Translations under genes and position numbers: made by a program
Origin: Vreelandella halophila
GTDB lineage: Bacteria; Pseudomonadota; Gammaproteobacteria; Pseudomonadales; Oleiphilaceae
Length of the DNA stretch: 64,000 nt
Direction of reading: 5' to 3'
NCBI RefSeq assembly: GCF_009856365.1
Contig: NZ_WMEX01000001.1
Location: 186,001 to 250,000 of the forward strand
Part shown: positions 63,421 to 64,000 of the stretch, one piece after another
Layout: each line of letters starts with the position of its first letter
Numbering within the stretch: position 1 is the stretch's first letter
The notes under the pieces: model-generated
The model's input: the letters and a program-made list of their open reading frames with translations, nothing else
What the model was told of the DNA's origin: nothing
Databases searched by the model: none

Positions 63421-64000
63421 TGAAGACGAACCAGTTGACCAAGCCAGCCTTAATGCTGGGTTTGGCGCTCAGCATCAGCCTGGGCGTGTCAGGTTGCTCC
63501 CATGTTCACCATTGGAATGAGTCGCCTGATGAGTCCTCCATCAGTCAGGGCGCGTCACAGCGTGGACAGCCATTTGATACGAGCATTGATGCTGGGATGG
63601 CGCCTTTCGGCGATGTCATGACACAGGCTGTGTCCAATTACAACCGGCCGTCGCCGTACATCGGAACAGGCGGCCATGTGTCTGCTGGTGCTATGCCGGA
63701 ACTGAAGCAGATGGGGTTCAGAACCGTGGTCAGCCTCCTCACTCCAGAAGAGGGGCTGAGCGATGAGCGTGACGCGGCCGGTGATGCAGGACTGGGGTTC
63801 CACGGCATCAGCGTATCTGGGGGGCCACCCACGGCGGACCAGGTGGATGAGTTCGCCAGAATCGTCTCGGAACAGGGCAACTACCCCATCCTCATGCACT
63901 GCGCCAGTGGTAACCGCGCGGGGGCGATGTGGGCCCTGTACCGGCATCAAGTCGGCGTTCCGGCAGAAATCGCCCTGGAGGAAGGCAGGGCCGTAGGGCT
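63421..64000 (+). CDS. Lipoprotein with DUF442/dual-specificity-phosphatase-like domain, 3' end outside window
   Basis: The frame starts with ATG at 63421 (ribosome site GAGAGGAAGAGG) and runs off the right edge, giving about 193 residues. Residues 1-24 are a lipoprotein signal (hydrophobic LMLGLALSISLGVSGC, lipobox VSGC), so it is membrane-anchored. The later part matches the DUF442/phosphatase fold: FRTVVSLLTPEEGL, FHGISVSGGPPTADQVDEF, and the catalytic loop ILMHCASGNRAGAMWALY. It is a second DUF442-family protein in the island, but on the outside of the cytoplasm. Confidence 0.85.

Overview
The window reads as chromosome of a high-GC, probably halophilic or haloalkaliphilic gammaproteobacterium, in the broad Ectothiorhodospiraceae/Spiribacter/Halomonas neighbourhood. 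This is inferred from gene content and order (proteorhodopsin plus retinal genes, seven-gene Mrp Na+/H+ antiporter, tkt-epd-pgk-fba, sahR-metK-ahcY-metF, cydABDC), not from a marker-gene search. No rRNA, tRNA, CRISPR, insertion sequence or prophage was seen. Genes are dense, many overlap by 4 bases, and no stretch above 300 bases lacks a gene.

Layout. 1-6176: the end of a microbial rhodopsin, then crtE-crtI-crtB-crtY-blh, a complete route from prenyl diphosphates to beta-carotene and retinal, with a strong hairpin between the rhodopsin and crtE. 6180-15777: ilvD, a 112-bp structured repeat, yjbQ, yihY, a chemoreceptor, a periplasmic binding protein, and bioA-rsmE-DUF445. 15876-20687: a REP-like element and the methyl-cycle genes sahR-metK-ahcY-metF, with a perfect ArsR-type operator upstream of sahR. 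20806-26332: tkt-epd-pgk-fba, interrupted by a second copy of the 112-bp repeat. 26397-30599: a membrane diguanylate cyclase, an AI-2E-family permease, yigZ and an unknown exported protein. 30762-36505: mnhABCDEFG. 36550-45095: a tandem pair of membrane-linked GTPases, an MFS transporter, a small methyltransferase, a four-helix membrane protein, pbpG and hrpB. 45203-48586: an unknown 662-aa protein with a cysteine-peptidase-like look, paired with an ATP-grasp enzyme. 48583-49629: a PA0069-type radical SAM protein under a textbook LexA box.

49838-64000 (right edge): a sulfide/persulfide and cytochrome bd island. It holds peroxiredoxin, metallo-beta-lactamase (persulfide dioxygenase-like), DUF442 protein, sulfide:quinone oxidoreductase, SulP transporter and cydABDC. 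It is followed by a second peroxiredoxin, a second metallo-beta-lactamase, a DUF2892 membrane protein, an exported DsrE-like protein and a DUF442-like lipoprotein. Three gene families therefore occur twice, on either side of SQR, SulP and the bd oxidase. Their promoters share a 12-mer and carry several AT-rich palindromes that look like operators.

How it fits together. The rhodopsin and the quinol oxidases sustain a proton gradient, and Mrp can spend that gradient on Na+ export. SQR would pass electrons from sulfide to quinone and make persulfide. The MBL enzymes would oxidise the persulfide, SulP could move the sulfur oxyanion product, and cytochrome bd, a sulfide-tolerant oxidase class, would reoxidise the quinol. 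The most interesting items are this duplicated island and its palindromic promoters, the 112-bp repeat family with compensatory base changes, and the ATP-grasp/peptidase-like pair.
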